DNA from: Psilocybe azurescens
Lineage: Eukaryota > Basidiomycota > Agaricomycetes > Agaricales > Agrocybaceae
Assembly: GCA_023853785.1 (NCBI GenBank)
Contig: JAJIRX010000882.1
Location: 1-46,986 of the forward strand
Direction: 5' to 3'
Length of the DNA stretch: 46,986 nucleotides
The notes beneath the pieces were generated by a model. The model ran no database searches. It was not told where the DNA came from and saw only the letters and a list, made by a program, of their open reading frames with translations. Positions within the stretch are counted from its first letter, which is position 1; every line of letters starts with the position of its first letter. The position numbers and the translations under genes were made by a program. Shown in pieces: positions 11,788 to 22,987 of this stretch.

Positions 11788-12222
11788 CTATTTTTTGCCT
11801 TTTCCTCTTGGCTCTCTTGACTTCCATGTGACAATCAGGAGGACATCTAATGAATTGAACATCCCTTTCCAGTCAACATCAGGGTTGTGTAGATAAAGCC
11901 AAGTGTGTCCAATAATTGCAGTTTTATCTCCCAAGTCACAAACTGCAAAGGTAGCCTTTTCTGTATGGTTTTTGTATACCATAACCAAGTCCACTTCCTT
12001 ATGAATAGAGCCACTTTTGTTGATAGTACCATCAACATTGAAGACCGGAATAGCTCTAGGAAGTTTTCTTGTATTGAGATTATGGTATTTAACAAACCTG
12101 GTGTCCAGAAAAAGACCTATAGCCCCCAAATCCAGCAAAGTATCCACACTAAGCCTTTTTCCTGTATCCACTGTTTTCAAAATGACTGACAGATGGGTAG
12201 AGGTTTTAGGCCTGTGATTCAA
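11788..12222 (-). pseudogene. Gypsy retropepsin domain, active site altered
   Basis: This open frame holds the retroviral-type aspartic protease of the element. The region aligned to the usual LDSGAT active site reads LLDLGAIGLFLDTRF, so the Asp is kept but Ser/Thr and Thr/Ala positions are changed. The second conserved block reads TAIIGHTWLYLHNPDVDW, corresponding to the usual ILGxxWLxxxNPxIDW. The substitution in the catalytic triad suggests loss of activity. Confidence 0.8.
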
Positions 12223-12387
12223 GATATATATTTTATCAGGAATAAAAGAGAAAAAGGATTTAAGAAATTTTCAGAAGACAAAGTTGACTTTCAGTATCAG
12301 AATTGAATGAGTTTGGATTGTCATTTTCAATTTCTAATACAGAAAATTTATTCTTCCATTGGGACATGTCTTTCACCAATGGAGTCT

Positions 12388-13477
12388 CTAAAAATCCTTT
12401 TGTGGCTTATCCTCCTTCTTTTGCTGTTCTTCCTTTTCCTTCAAAATCTTCTCCCTGTAGAAGGTTTTCAGAGATTCATGGTCCATTGAATTTATGTTGA
12501 CAGAGGGCCTGCAGTTAGCAGCCTTATGACCAGGCTTTCTGCATTTGAAGCATATTAGAGGCCTGACAGACCTCCAACCTGAATCAACCTCCATGGGGAT
12601 TACATCTTGTTGCCTTGCACGAACCTGCAGATTGCTTGAAGTGCCTTGGATGGAAGTGGAGAAGGAATTAAAAGGGCTAGTTTGGTTTAGATGTGGGTGT
12701 TGGTGATTGATTGACTGGCCTAGAGAATGGAGAGAGTGATTTTAATGACTTCTCTCTGTCTCCATTGTCTATCCAGCTTAGTAGCCCAAGAAATCCAGTC
12801 CTCCAAAGAGACAGGCATCTGTGGTATCCACCAGAGATGAGTTGAGTCCCTTTTGAAAAAATTCCACCAAAGCAGCATCATTGTATTCTGTGTCCACTTC
12901 CAATTCCTTGAAGCTAGCCACATATTCATCAGCTGTATGGTTGGTTTGCTTGAGCTGACTCATTTTGTGTCTAACTGTGGCTGCAGGATTTGGGTCTCCA
13001 AAGGCTGTCCTAAATGCATCCAGAAAATCTTTCCACTGAATTGCATCTCTGTCTTGATTCTCCATCCTCAAGGTTTGCACTTTAGCCTATTGACCAGCAG
13101 TACCTCCTTTCATAAAGGAGAGAGCACAGACAACTCTGCTAAGGTCATCAGTGATCCCCTTCTATGAAAATATAATAGAAGTTGACTGAGGAAGGTCTCT
13201 GATTTACTGAGTGTACCATCATAGGGCTCAGGTGGGGCAACCTTGATAATGACTGGGGGAGGAGTATCAAAGAGAGAGGACTTGGAAACTTTGGGAGAGA
13301 CAGAGGTCACAGAATGCAGAGGCTCAGCAGCAGGTGCAGGTGAGGGTGGAGGTTGTTGGTCATTTGTTGGAAGAGGTGGTAGTGGTAAAAACTTTGGAGG
13401 GTGGCAAGCTGCTGCTGAAGCATGGCAATCTGCTGCTGGAGCTTCTCATAAGAGGGCTGAGCAGTGGTTTCTGTCAT
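12388..13477 (-). pseudogene. gag: Gypsy gag (capsid and zinc knuckle), broken frame
   Basis: The ATG at 13475-13477 opens a coiled-coil N terminus (KLQQQIAMLQQQLATLQ). A one-base shift near 13395 leads into a proline-rich linker and APPEPYDGTLSKSETFLSQL, then a stop near 13086, then the retrotransposon gag core (WKDFLDAFRTAFGDPNPAAT, LKQTNHTADEYVASFKEL). The CCHC knuckle CFKCRKPGHKAANC lies at about 12562-12518. It would form the particle shell and bind RNA if intact. Confidence 0.85.
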
Positions 13478-13529
13478 AAAGCTCTTTGTGTGCTAAAAGC
13501 AGTGAGAAACAACAGCAACTGCCTACAAT

Positions 13530-14365
13530 GAAATACAGACCCTGGATGGCATCCCTGAAGCCAGTGAGCAGATTGATTTTCAATTTATACTCCCATATTG
13601 GGCACCCAACAATACAAAGAACAAGACAATGAAGAACAGATGTTGCCGGTGAAGTGTTACCACCCTCAGGCAGCTTTGCTTTGTCCCTCAGATTCAGCAC
13701 AATAACTGGAAATCTGGAAGAAGGAAATTCAACATCACTACCACATTCAAATTTAGCCAGCCCTGCTGGATATGGATTTTCAATTGACCAGTAGATATTG
13801 GACTCAGGTGTCCTGGCACTGCTATGCCAAGCAGTCTTCATAATTGTTACATTTCCTTGCAGGCACAGATGTTGGTCTTTATCCAGAACATACTCTCTGA
13901 CATGCCAAATATTGGTTCCACAACTGAAAACTGACAGAGAGATCCAAATTGAAGACCTAATTGTGCACCAATTCTGATGGGCACACCTCACCACAGCAGA
14001 AGGATATTGGTCTTGCTGGTCAGTGAACTCCATGGTTTTCTGATCATCCACAACATAAATGGTAGAGTTGAGATCTAGTTTCTGGATTGACAATTAACAA
14101 GTAAGGCTGTGTACAATACAAATCAGGGTCTTGATCTTGTCAAACATGTCAAAAATGGGAAAACAGTGACCCCATTGTAATCAAAAATCCCAACACAAAA
14201 TTTCATTCTGAAGATCACAACTCCAATGCAGAAAAGCATAAAAGGGTGAGCAGACATGAAAAGATATGTGTAGTCAGCATATTGAGTCACAATTGAGGGT
14301 ATGGTAACAGAGATAAGAGGCTTTGGGTGGTTCACAAAGTAACTTATGACAATTAACTTGGCCAT
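13530..14365 (-). pseudogene. FunK1-type fungal protein kinase fragment, truncated at the gypsy junction
   Basis: Two collinear minus-strand stretches (14365-14123 and 14093 to about 13530) carry motifs of the fungal-specific FunK1 kinase family. The first has QYADYTYLFMSAHPF and FCVGIFDYNGVTV, the region just before the kinase lobe. The second has WCTIRSSIWISLSVFSCGTN, then TIMKTAWHSSARTPESNIYW (lysine and PES/E-type helix of the N lobe), GLAKFECGSDVEFPS, and VLHCLVLCIVGCPIWEYK with LLTGFRDAIQG. The match ends exactly where HRD-containing sequence should follow, and the remaining codons before gag are unrelated. A stop separates the two stretches. It lacks HRD and DFG and is not a functional kinase. 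Confidence 0.75.
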
Positions 14366-15621
14366 ACAAAGTAACTTATATTCACTTGTGACTAACTTAT
14401 AGTGTACAAGTGAACTTTGTCACAAGCCAAGTGAGAATAAGTTACTTTGTTGCTGTGTGGGAATAAGTTAATGTCACTAACTTGAGTGCCAAACCATGTC
14501 ACACTGCAGGCAAAGTAAGTGAAAGTAAAGATGGTAGCTTATCTGACCTATTCACACTTGTCTCCCTTGTACTCAATGCCAAAATTTACAATAGACATGT
14601 GTAAAAATCTTTGATCAGTAGAGAGAACTCCTCAGGAGTTGGTATTGTCAATTGAAATACTGATACTAAATGAGAACCTTTTTGCAGAAATATGACCTTG
14701 GGGATGGGCACTTAAGCCTGTTTCCACATAATCTTATCATTAATAATTCAATTCTTTTTAGGAGATGTGCAAAGACCTGAACTAGGTCTGTTAAAAATCA
14801 AAACATAGTTCTAGAAGAGAATTTTAGGCAGAGTAAGCATAACAAGCCATCATAGTAGTACTATTTTAGTGTACCATAGGGTTACTCACTTTCATAACTA
14901 AAATTTTCTCACTTCTACAGCCAAAGTTAATGTAAATACTTCAAATTTAAATGTCCAAGTTTGAAGCTGATCTTGTCACTTTCACTTAAACACCCAATTT
15001 AAGTTAATTCAAATTAGAATTCTCACTTTACCAGCAAATTTAATAAGTAACTTGATAGGTAAGGTTTCAGAATATAAATTAATCATTTAGCTATGCAAAT
15101 ATCCAAGAGAGAAAGGGTCAATGAACACTCAGTACAGGTGTAAGTTGATAAGCTTGTGATCTAATAATGTTTACCAGGTGCGATACAGAGAATTATATTA
15201 CACGAGGAGACCTGTGAAGTATTCTGTATACCCAGTCAAAATAATACTGTGCATAAATTAATTTCCAGTGCTCTGTGGAAAAATTGGCATCTTGTTCAAG
15301 TTGACCACCCCCATATTCTGAACATAACACAGACCTCTCTTCCCCAATATGCATTGAGTAGCTAACTTGGCACATAGACTGCACAAACAGTGTTTTTCAC
15401 TTTAAAACTTCTTAACTGTCTTTATATTACTTCTATATGGTGTCCAAAATTATTTACTTAGAGAATTACCAACAGGGTACAAGTAAAGTTACTGGCAACC
15501 AGTGACTGTTAGTGTAAGTGAGCCCAAGTTAATTTGGCCAAGCGTGGGAATAAGTGAACAGATTAACTTGGCTGGCATAAGTGAGCCAAGTTAACTTGAA
15601 TACGTTACTTTATTGACAGTC
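14366..15621. repeat. AAGTTA-rich block with inverted subterminal repeats, possible non-autonomous element
   Basis: Both ends (about 14366-14530 and 15470-15621) are crowded with AAGTTA/TAACTT words plus GGGAATAAGT and GTGAGCCAAG. The outermost sequences are imperfect inverted repeats: CAAAGTAACTTATATTCA at the left, TGAATACGTTACTTTA at the right. The middle is AT-rich with no recognisable protein. No clear target duplication was found, so the exact limits and class are uncertain. It separates the FunK1 fragment from other minus-strand coding debris. Confidence 0.4.
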
Positions 15622-15879
15622 GAGGCTTTGGCCTCTGCTTGTCTGACAGCTTTACCTTGCCAAATGCATCACAATGGAGCTATTTATTTGAGTTATTGCA
15701 ATTTATGCCTTTTAGAGATATTGTAATGTCAGGACTGACACTGAAGAAGCCAAAAGTATGAGGCTTGGAGTTGACTCTGAGCATACCCCTTGTGCTGGAC
15801 TTGGCAAAGTCTGGGAGTACCACTAAATTCTGCAATATGATTGAACAAGCAAGCCTGAAAGAAAAGATTCAGAGGGAAA

Positions 15880-16330
15880 GGAGAAAAATTTGTGAAGAAT
15901 ATCATGCACTATTGGAGCATACATCTTTTTTTTCAGCAATTCTGTTTTTACCACTTTGTGCTATGTTGTTATTTGCTTTCTCTTCTTTCTTAAATCATCT
16001 AGAAATTTATTTGAAGCTGTTGCTGCTACTCCTTTCAACAGAGCTATATCCTCAGCATTCTTGATCTCCAAGGATGCTGTGCACCTCTCAACCAAATCTT
16101 GAGGGTCATTGACAACACAAAACACCTGAACACATTGGGGTCATTGTAAGCAGTTATATTTACCAGATCAGCCTTGATTGCTTTGCAACTCAACCCAACA
16201 CAGGATTCCATAAGGAATTTGAGTTTATTGGCATCAAAGTGGCAAAGGGTAGTTTTATTGACAGTGGAAATGGCAAATATTGAGAGTCGAAAACTAAACA
16301 ATGAACTGGAACAATAGTGATAAGACAAGG
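15880..16330 (-). pseudogene. Coding debris, unrecognised host-like gene fragment
   Basis: Two minus-strand frames joined by one shift near 16100 read like genuine protein: FDANKLKFLMESCVGLSCKA, VNITAYNDPNVFRCFV, then LVERCTASLEIKNAEDIALL and KFLDDLRKKKANNN. The acidic/leucine pattern and biased composition suggest ancestral coding sequence and not noise. I do not recognise the family. It may be part of the same locus as the FunK1 fragment to the left and the fragments to the right, which share its strand. Confidence 0.4.
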
Positions 16331-17128
16331 TTCAGCAGCTCCACATTCCAAGAGAGATCTAATTTTGGTCAAGCTAATATGAACAATTTTGGTAAATTTT
16401 TGACTTTGGGAGAGAAAATCCTAGGCTCAAAAGTTCACCAGAATGGTTTGAAACCTCTGGAAGTAACCAATTTTCTATTGACTTGTGATGATACCACATT
16501 TTGAGTGCCCAGATAACTTTTTTATGTGCATTTTCCATGCTTTTTGTCATTTCTACACCTCTCATTGGACATGTTCATTATAGCTATCTGCAGAAATCTC
16601 AGTATTACTGGTCCCATCACACAAAAGGAATGATGAGAGTACTGCCACTCCTTTATAAACAACTCATATCACCCAAAGTGTGAGTTTCCAGTTCTCAAAG
16701 TTGCAAATACTGACTGAGTTACTTTTATAGCATGCCAACAGCAGTTTGATCATTGCACACCTTAGTGATTATTGGACAGTTGGAGGGTTTTTGTCAAAGA
16801 GAAGCACAAGTTATATTGAATATGAATATCTGATGAAGACCCTTGCTAACTAAGGTTTGCCAAACCCTATGTTGCTGGCTTCTGCACCAAGCAGCCCAAG
16901 CCCAGACATATAAGCAAAAATTGCTTGCTCCTAACCAGAAACCTCTCAGCAGGCTAGGCTAAAAGGGACAGTAATTATATGGCATCCCACTGACATCTGG
17001 CCAAAGGCATTATAAACAAAGAAAGACACAGCTCAATATGCATCACCGGATTATTGAATTGATCTGTTCAAAAATGAAATTGTATATTGTATCTGGGATT
17101 TGATCTGTTGTACTACATACTGTATTGC

Positions 17129-17395
17129 TTAATCTTTCAGTGTTACAAATACCTCTAGCCCATCTACAACTTTTTCACTCAATAATAGGGTTTTCTTGAT
17201 ATAGGTCCACCATTGTTCCACAAAATTGGGCAATGTATTGGAGGTTTGAGTTGTTGTATTGGGTAACACTATCTCCACATCAATGACAATATATGTGATG
17301 GAGTCAAAAGAAGGATGGATAAGATACTTATCAAAGTTGTCAATTTTGGCCTTATATTTTAATAGTGAGACAGGTGGTCTTGCTTCTGGCATTGA
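17129..17395 (-). pseudogene. Coding debris, unrecognised fragment
   Basis: An open minus-strand stretch of 87 codons includes LLKYKAKIDNFDKYLIHPSF, TTQTSNTLPNFVEQWWTYIK and LLLSEKVVDGLEVFVTLKD. The composition is protein-like. No family was recognised. It ends at an in-frame stop at 17129 and has no clear splice sites. Confidence 0.35.
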
Positions 17396-18379
17396 ATTTT
17401 GGAGCTAGATATTAATATGAGGTTGAGTTCCTTGACTCTTGGGGGATTTCATGTATAAGGAGGTGGATTATAAATGCAAGAGGTCACTCACCACCACATG
17501 TGAATGAGGTCCACTTGAGATGTACAAAATGGCTGTAGTTGATGGTAGAAGTGTATCTCAATGGTCTGAATAAGTCTTAGAGAGTGTACACCATATTTCA
17601 TTTAAGATTTCAAAGGAAGGTCTACAGTAAAGATGACTCACTAAAATTAATCCACAGCCTTATAGCTAAAAATTGCAGTACTGGATCATTTATAAGAAAT
17701 TTATTGAGGCTGTCAAAGATGAAATGGCAATTGACATCCATCATGAACCAAGTGAGGCAAGGGAGAATGATGCAAGAAGAGACTGGTAGGTAGGAGTTAG
17801 GGTTTGTTATTCACTTGGCATCTGTCAGGTGTACTTTACCTCCACCCAGGTATTCCATATGGAGTCCACCAACTCCATATAAAAGTGGTGGATTCCACAT
17901 GGACTCCACCTGGAACATATGTAAATGTTCAAAAATTAACTTTGATAGGTGGAGTTCAGGTGGACTCCAGGTGGACTCCAAATAATTCCACTTGAGTCCA
18001 ACTGTAGTCCAGGTGGAGTTCAATTAGAATCCACCTGGACTCCAGATGGACTCCAGTTGGAGTTTCAACTTTAACTTCACATAAAATGAAATGGAATCCA
18101 GTTGGATTTCAACTGGAATATATTAGTCTTTTAATCTTAGTGTAAATTCATGAGCATAATATAATATATTAATAGCTATGTACTACATTATTATTTAGTT
18201 GTGAGATCCATCATTGAAACAAAAAACAAAACAAAAACATAACAAACAAAAAAGCTGGGCAGGAGCGTATGTACTTGGATTAAATGAATGAACAAACATA
18301 TAAATGTAAAACAAAAAGAGAAAACAAAAACAAAAACAAAAAAAGTGAAAAAGAAGTAAAAATCAAAAAGGGGGCGGGA

Positions 18380-18830
18380 GGGTGATCATATCGGTCGTAG
18401 CCCCCACCAAATGTGTCGGTCAAGTTGTATGTGCCACCATTGTTGTGGCCATGGTATATGTCCACCGTATCGCATTGTTGTCCTCATCTTTGTGGCTGCT
18501 GCGCCTGTCGCATGCGTTGTGGTTGTTGTACGTGGCCCCGTCCATTGTGGTTGTTGTACATGTCGTCATCGTCATCGTGGCTGTTGTATGTGTTGTCATG
18601 GCCATAGCATGCAGCCATTCGCATCGTATGTGTCACGGTACATGCTGTGCATGTCGTCAGTACATGTCACAGTATGTGTGTGCGCATTGTTGTTGTTGTC
18701 ATCAGTATGCGTTGTGCCTGCTATTGTATGTGCTTTGTTGTACTGTATGTGCTGTCATCGTACTGTACGTGCTGTCGTCGTACTGTACGTGTTGTGATAC
18801 ATGCCGTACATACAGCGGTGTCATCGTTGG
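18380..18830. repeat. TGT/GTC-rich imperfect tandem repeat inside element H1
   Basis: Low-complexity sequence with repeated GTACTGTACGTGCTGTCGTC-like units of about 21 bp near 18730-18795. It gives long but compositionally absurd open frames on both strands (Cys/Val/His-rich on plus), which are artefacts of the repeat and not genes. Confidence 0.75.
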
Positions 18831-19383
18831 CCTATATCAAAAAGGAGGGGGGGGGGGGCAGTTAGTGGCAGCAGTATGTGGGATTCACAACTTACATGGT
18901 GTCAGCGGCCTCATTCATGTCGCCTCCCTCGTTCCGCCTCATGCCCCACCCACTTCACTTTACCTCGTACCTCAATCCCCACCCCCTCATTCCCCATCAG
19001 TCTGGTGTTGTCGCCGTCATATATGGATCCATTGTTGTTGTTGTTGTTGTTATTGTACCACGTACACATGTATGGTGTCGTCGCCATCATACACGGATGT
19101 GTTATAGTCATGCATGGCCTTGGTTGGTGGTGACGCTGATGCATGTCGGGTCAGGTTGGTGGGTGCCTGGCTCTGACCGACAACAGTGAGGTGGTGGGGC
19201 AAGCGCAACGGCAGCAGCGGGGTGGTGGTGGTGGTGGTCGGAAGGCAAGGTGGGGTGGTCAGAGTAACCAACAGACCATGTGGCAACAATGAGTCACACA
19301 CATGACATTGTTTAATGCTTGCCGAAAATTGCCGAGAAATGATCCGAATTGATATGGGGCATCAATTTTTGTTAGACAACAAA

Positions 19384-19456
19384 GCCTTTATGGCCTAGTC
19401 AGTTTATTGCTTGTATTTGGTGATCTTGGATGCGTGAGTTCAATTCCTGGTGGTGC
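19384..19456 (+). other. tRNA-like module (Pol III box A and box B) inside element H1
   Basis: TGGCCTAGTCAG at 19391-19402 resembles an internal Pol III box A and GAGTTCAATTCC at 19436-19447 resembles box B, 34 nt apart, followed by GGTGGTGCA and a T run (a Pol III stop) at 19459. Acceptor stem pairing is poor, so it is a tRNA-derived sequence and not a working tRNA gene. A related module with better box A occurs in the inverted partner at 45693-45770. Confidence 0.55.
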
Positions 19457-19899
19457 ATTTTTTTACACTATAATAAAATATAATAAAATATAAATAAAAT
19501 CTGGGGACCTTCCTCCACCTGGAGTCCATTTGAATTTGGCTCTAAAATTGTGTATTCATACTGATATACATGATTTATGACTCAAATCCACATGAAATCC
19601 ATATGGAGGATGTGGAACTCAGATGAAGTTCCACATGGAGTCCACATGTAGTTCCACATCCTCCACATTGGCCCACTTGGAGGATGAGTGGATTCCAGCT
19701 GGACTCAGGTGGAGCCTCCACCTCTAAATGGCTGGTACACCTGCCAAAAAAAGAGTCACCAAACTCCATGTGGACTCCACCAACTCCATGCCGGAGTTGG
19801 TGGACTCCACATGGAATACCTGGGTGAGGGTAAAGACCTCTCTGTCAGCAAAATGAAGCTGCAAATGTTGAGAGACTCTAGTAGTATAAATATCCCATG

Positions 19900-20130
19900 T
19901 AGAGAGTGTTTAAAGTAACCATGCATTGAAGACAGCAATAGGATGACCCACAAGAGGCAGAGGTGTTTAATTTTTGAGCTCTGCAAGAAGTCTGCCAGTA
20001 CATTTTGCATTCTTTCAAGACTGAGCTGATTTAACTGAGAAAATTGGAGCAGATCTTTGGTTGCCTTTTGTGGCTCTGAATCCATTGTGTTCCAGTTCAG
20101 TTCTTTGATGTGATAATCATCACCTTCTCT
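19900..20130 (-). pseudogene. Coding debris interrupted by element H1 and Tc1-B
   Basis: The minus strand reads KELNWNTMDSEPQKATKDLL, then QLNQLSLERMQNVLADFLQS, with coding-like composition. It lies between two insertions: Tc1 element B on the upstream side (20246) and H1 on the downstream side (19840). The family is not recognised. Confidence 0.35.
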
Positions 20131-20245
20131 GTAGTAGTGAATGCCACAACTCCAACAATATATGTGCAGGAAGAGAGATTATGTAGTGCCAGGTCCAAAA
20201 CATGAGGTATCTGCACTGGATGGATGAAACAAGTTATTGAAAATG

Positions 20246-21840
20246 CAGTGGCTCAAAAAACTGTCCCACTTTTTGCAACTTTTGAATTAAATTGGTAATA
20301 ACATGGGAATCCTTCAACTAAAAAGTCTGAAATTAATATATGTTATAGTTGAATATGTGACCTTCATAATTGCCTTCACGATCATGTGATTTGGATAAAA
20401 ATGATTGAGTAATAAAATGGACAATAATACAAAAGTGGGGCAGTTGTTTGACCCTCTATTTAATACTTAGTATGACCACCTTTTGCCTTGATAACAGCCT
20501 CCATTCTCTTTGGCATGCTTTCTATAAGATTTTGGCATGTTTCAGGAGGGATTTTGTTCTATTCTGCAGCCAGTCTCTCCCACAATTCAAATATACCTTT
20601 GGGTGGTATTTCAAAGGTGTTCATCTGCCTTTGAGATGCACCCACAAGTGTTCAATGGGGTTGATGTCAGGGGATTGAGGAATCAATTCCATAACTTCAA
20701 TGTTGTTATCCAAAACCACTGACTGGCCCTTTTGGAGGTGTGTTTGGGGTCATTATCCTGCTGAAAAATCCTCTCTCCCTCTGTCATCTCCAAGTTTTCA
20801 AAGCTTTCATCCAATCCATGCTCCAAAATCTCACAGTATTGCACTGCATTCATCTTTCCCTCAACCTCCAAAGTGTCCCATCCTATTCCAGCCCATACAC
20901 CCCCATACCATGAGATTATTTCCTCCTCCATGCTTGACAGTTGGTGTGGTTGTCCTTTCAGAGATTGATTCACCCCTAGGTTTCTAGGTGTACACCTTGC
21001 TATCTGAGCCAATCCTGTTGATCTTTGTTTCATCTAACCAGAGTATCCTTTTCCAGTTCTCCACAGTTCTGTTTGCATGGGTCTGAGCAAATTTGAAACA
21101 CTTTTGACAATGAATCACTTTAAGAAGAGGTCGTTTTGATTTGACAACAGAGCACAAATTGTTTTCCTTGAGGGAATTTCTGACTGTTTGGGGAGAAACA
21201 GGAGAGGTGATAGCATTGTTGATATAGTGGGTAGCCTGGACAGCATTGTTCTGTTTTCCAATGTTGATTTGGCATACAATTGCTTGTTTATCTCTTGGGG
21301 TGAGCTTGGAAGAACATCCACCTTTGTTGTTTTTCTTGTCAGAATTGATCTCTTTCTTGGCCCTTCCTATAGTAGACTTCCCAAAACCAGTTTTAGATTC
21401 TATCTAGCAAACAGAAAAGCCCTCTTTAAAAGAAAAATGATAAAGAAGTGCTGAGAGGACTTCATGTGATAATAGAAAGAAAGATGTGGTGGTGAAAAGA
21501 AAGATTGTTAAACTTGAATTCAATGTTATAAACTTTTATAAATAGTGTCACATGACTTTGTTTATTTTTCTCACAATTTATACAGTGTAATTTTCCTTGT
21601 TATATGGTAGATATTAGTATCATTATAGTGGGTCAAACAACTGTCCCACTTTTGTATTATTTTGTCTATTTTATTACTCAATCATTTTTATCTAAATCAC
21701 ATGTTTTTGGACGTAATTATAAAGGTCACATGTTCAATTATAACATATATTAATTTCAATTTTTTTAGTTGAAGGGTTCCCATGTTATTAGCAATTTAAT
21801 ACAAAAGTTGCAAAAAGCGGGACAGTTGTTTGAGCCACTG
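20246..21840 (-). mobile_element. Tc1/mariner element B
   Basis: The ends are CAGTGGCTCAAAAAACTGTC at 20246 and its counterpart ending at 21840 (GTTTGAGCCACTG) followed by TA; the left flank is TG in place of TA. Inverted repeats are about 205 bp, each with a second GTCAAACAACTGTCCC-like motif at its inner edge. A transposase frame lies between on the minus strand. The element abuts an inverted partial copy (element C) at 21843. Confidence 0.87.
20460..21430 (-). pseudogene. Tc1 transposase of element B, two TAG stops
   Basis: Encodes the same protein as element C in reverse orientation. The DDE core is recognisable: WLDETKI (first Asp), FQQDNDPKHTSKRASQW (second Asp) and SPDINPIEHLWVHLKRQM (Glu). 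In-frame TAG codons replace Trp at VYT-W-KPRG (about 20988) and near the C terminus after LAAE (about 20574). The N-terminal DNA-binding region also has a shift. The same stops occur in element C, so both descend from one dead or suppressor-dependent parent. Confidence 0.85.
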
Positions 21841-22044
21841 TAGTAGAAAAAATTGCACAATATAAATTGTGAGAAAAATAAACAAAGTCATGTGACACTA
21901 TTTATAAAAGTTTATAACATTGAATTCAAGTTTAACAATCTTTCTTTCTTTTCACCACCACATCTTTCTTTCTATTATCACATGAAGTCCTCTCAGCACT
22001 TCTTTATCATTTTTCTTTTAAAGAGGGCTTTTCTGTTTGCTAGA

Positions 22045-22987
22045 TAGAATCTAAAACTGGTTTTGGGAAGTCTACTATAGGAAGGGCCAAGAAAGAGATC
22101 AATTCTGACAAGAAAACAACAAAGGTGGATGTTCTTCCAAGCTCACCCCAAGAGATAAACAAGCAATTGTATGCCAAATCAACATTGGAAAACAGAACAA
22201 TGCTGTCCAGGCTACCCACTATATCAACAATGCTATCACCTCTCCTGTTTCTCCCCAAACAGTCAGAAATTCCCTCAAGGAAAACAATTTGTGCTCTGTT
22301 GTCAAATCAAAACGACCTCTTCTTAAAGTGATTCATTGTCAAAAGTGTTTCAAATTTGCTCAGACCCATGCAAACAGAACTGTGGAGAACTGGAAAAGGA
22401 TACTCTGGTTAGATGAAACAAAGATCAACAGGATTGGCTCAGATAGCAAGGTGTACACCTAGAAACCTAGGGGTGAATCAATCTCTGAAAGGACAACCAC
22501 ACCAACTGTCAAGCATGGAGGAGGAAATAATCTCATGGTATGGGGTGTATGGGCTGGAATAGGATGGGACACTTTGGAGGTTGAGGGAAAGATGAATGCA
22601 GTGCAATACTGTGAGATTTTGGAGCATGGATTGGATGAAAGCTTTGAAAACTTGGAGATGACAGAGGGAGAGAGGATTTTTCAGCAGGATAATGACCCCA
22701 AACACACCTCCAAAAGGGCCAGTCAGTGGTTTTTGGATAACAACATTGAAGTTATGGAATTGATTCCTCAATCCCCTGACATCAACCCCATTGAACACTT
22801 GTGGGTGCATCTCAAAAGGCAGATGAACACCTTTGAAATACCACCCAAAGGTATATTTGAATTGTGGGAGAGACTGGCTGCAGAATAGAACAAAATCCCT
22901 CCTGAAACATGCCAAAATCTTATAGAAAGCATGCCAAAGAGAATGGAGGCTGTTATCAAGGCAAAAGGTGGTCATACTAAGTATTAA
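22045..22987 (+). pseudogene. Tc1 transposase of element C, two TAG stops
   Basis: Plus-strand relic of a ~310-codon transposase. The paired-like DNA-binding part shows KLTPRDKQAIVCQINIGKQN and VSPQTVRNSLKENNLC. The DDE core has ENWKRILWLDETKI, RIFQQDNDPKHTSKRASQ and SPDINPIEHLWVHLK, spaced as DD34E. TAG replaces Trp at about 22460 and after LAAE at about 22887. The end is GHTKY-TAA at 22985-22987. Apart from these stops the core is remarkably intact. Confidence 0.87.

Larger units (their letters stand above)
8690..13477 (-). mobile_element. Degenerate chromodomain Ty3/gypsy retrotransposon (chromovirus)
   Basis: The domain order on the minus strand is gag with CCHC knuckle, aspartic protease, reverse transcriptase, RNase H, HHCC integrase, integrase C-terminal region and chromodomain, which is the chromovirus branch of Ty3/gypsy. 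All domains are present but frames are broken many times, so the copy is inactive. A purine tract followed by TGATGTCAGAGTTTC at 8702-8673 is the likely start of the 3' LTR. No matching 5' LTR is visible to the right; sequence turns into a FunK1 kinase fragment about 55 bp beyond the gag start. Confidence 0.9.
17829..19840. mobile_element. hAT-like non-autonomous element H1, 2.0 kb, with perfect 8-bp duplication
   Basis: The flanks are the identical 8-mers TCTGTCAG at 17821-17828 and 19841-19848. Termini are inverted repeats of about 48 bp: the left starts GTGTACTTTACCTCCACCC, the right (reversed) GAGGTCTTTACCCTCACCC, and both continue CAGGTATTCCAT and GGAGTCCACCAACTCC. Subterminal zones are full of GGAGTCCAC/CTGGACTCCA words. 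The interior has an A-rich AAAAC tract (18220-18350), a TGT/GTC-rich stretch (18380-18830), a G run at 18847, and a tRNA-like module at about 19384-19456. No transposase is present. The last ~720 bp recur inverted at 45310-46032. Confidence 0.8.

Noticed and set aside
12853..13167. Plus-strand open frames opposite gag and integrase
   Set aside because: Shadows of the minus-strand gypsy domains, which carry clear motifs.
16044..16328. Single intact gene on the minus strand
   Set aside because: Protein-like sequence switches frame near 16100 and lacks start and splice support, so it was listed as debris only.
18382..19107. Long plus-strand open frame of 241 codons
   Set aside because: Cys/Val/His-rich product of a TGT/GTC low-complexity repeat within element H1, with equally long open frames in other phases.
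19384..19456. A functional tRNA gene
   Set aside because: Box A and box B are present but acceptor and anticodon stems do not pair well, and the module is embedded in a repeated mobile element.
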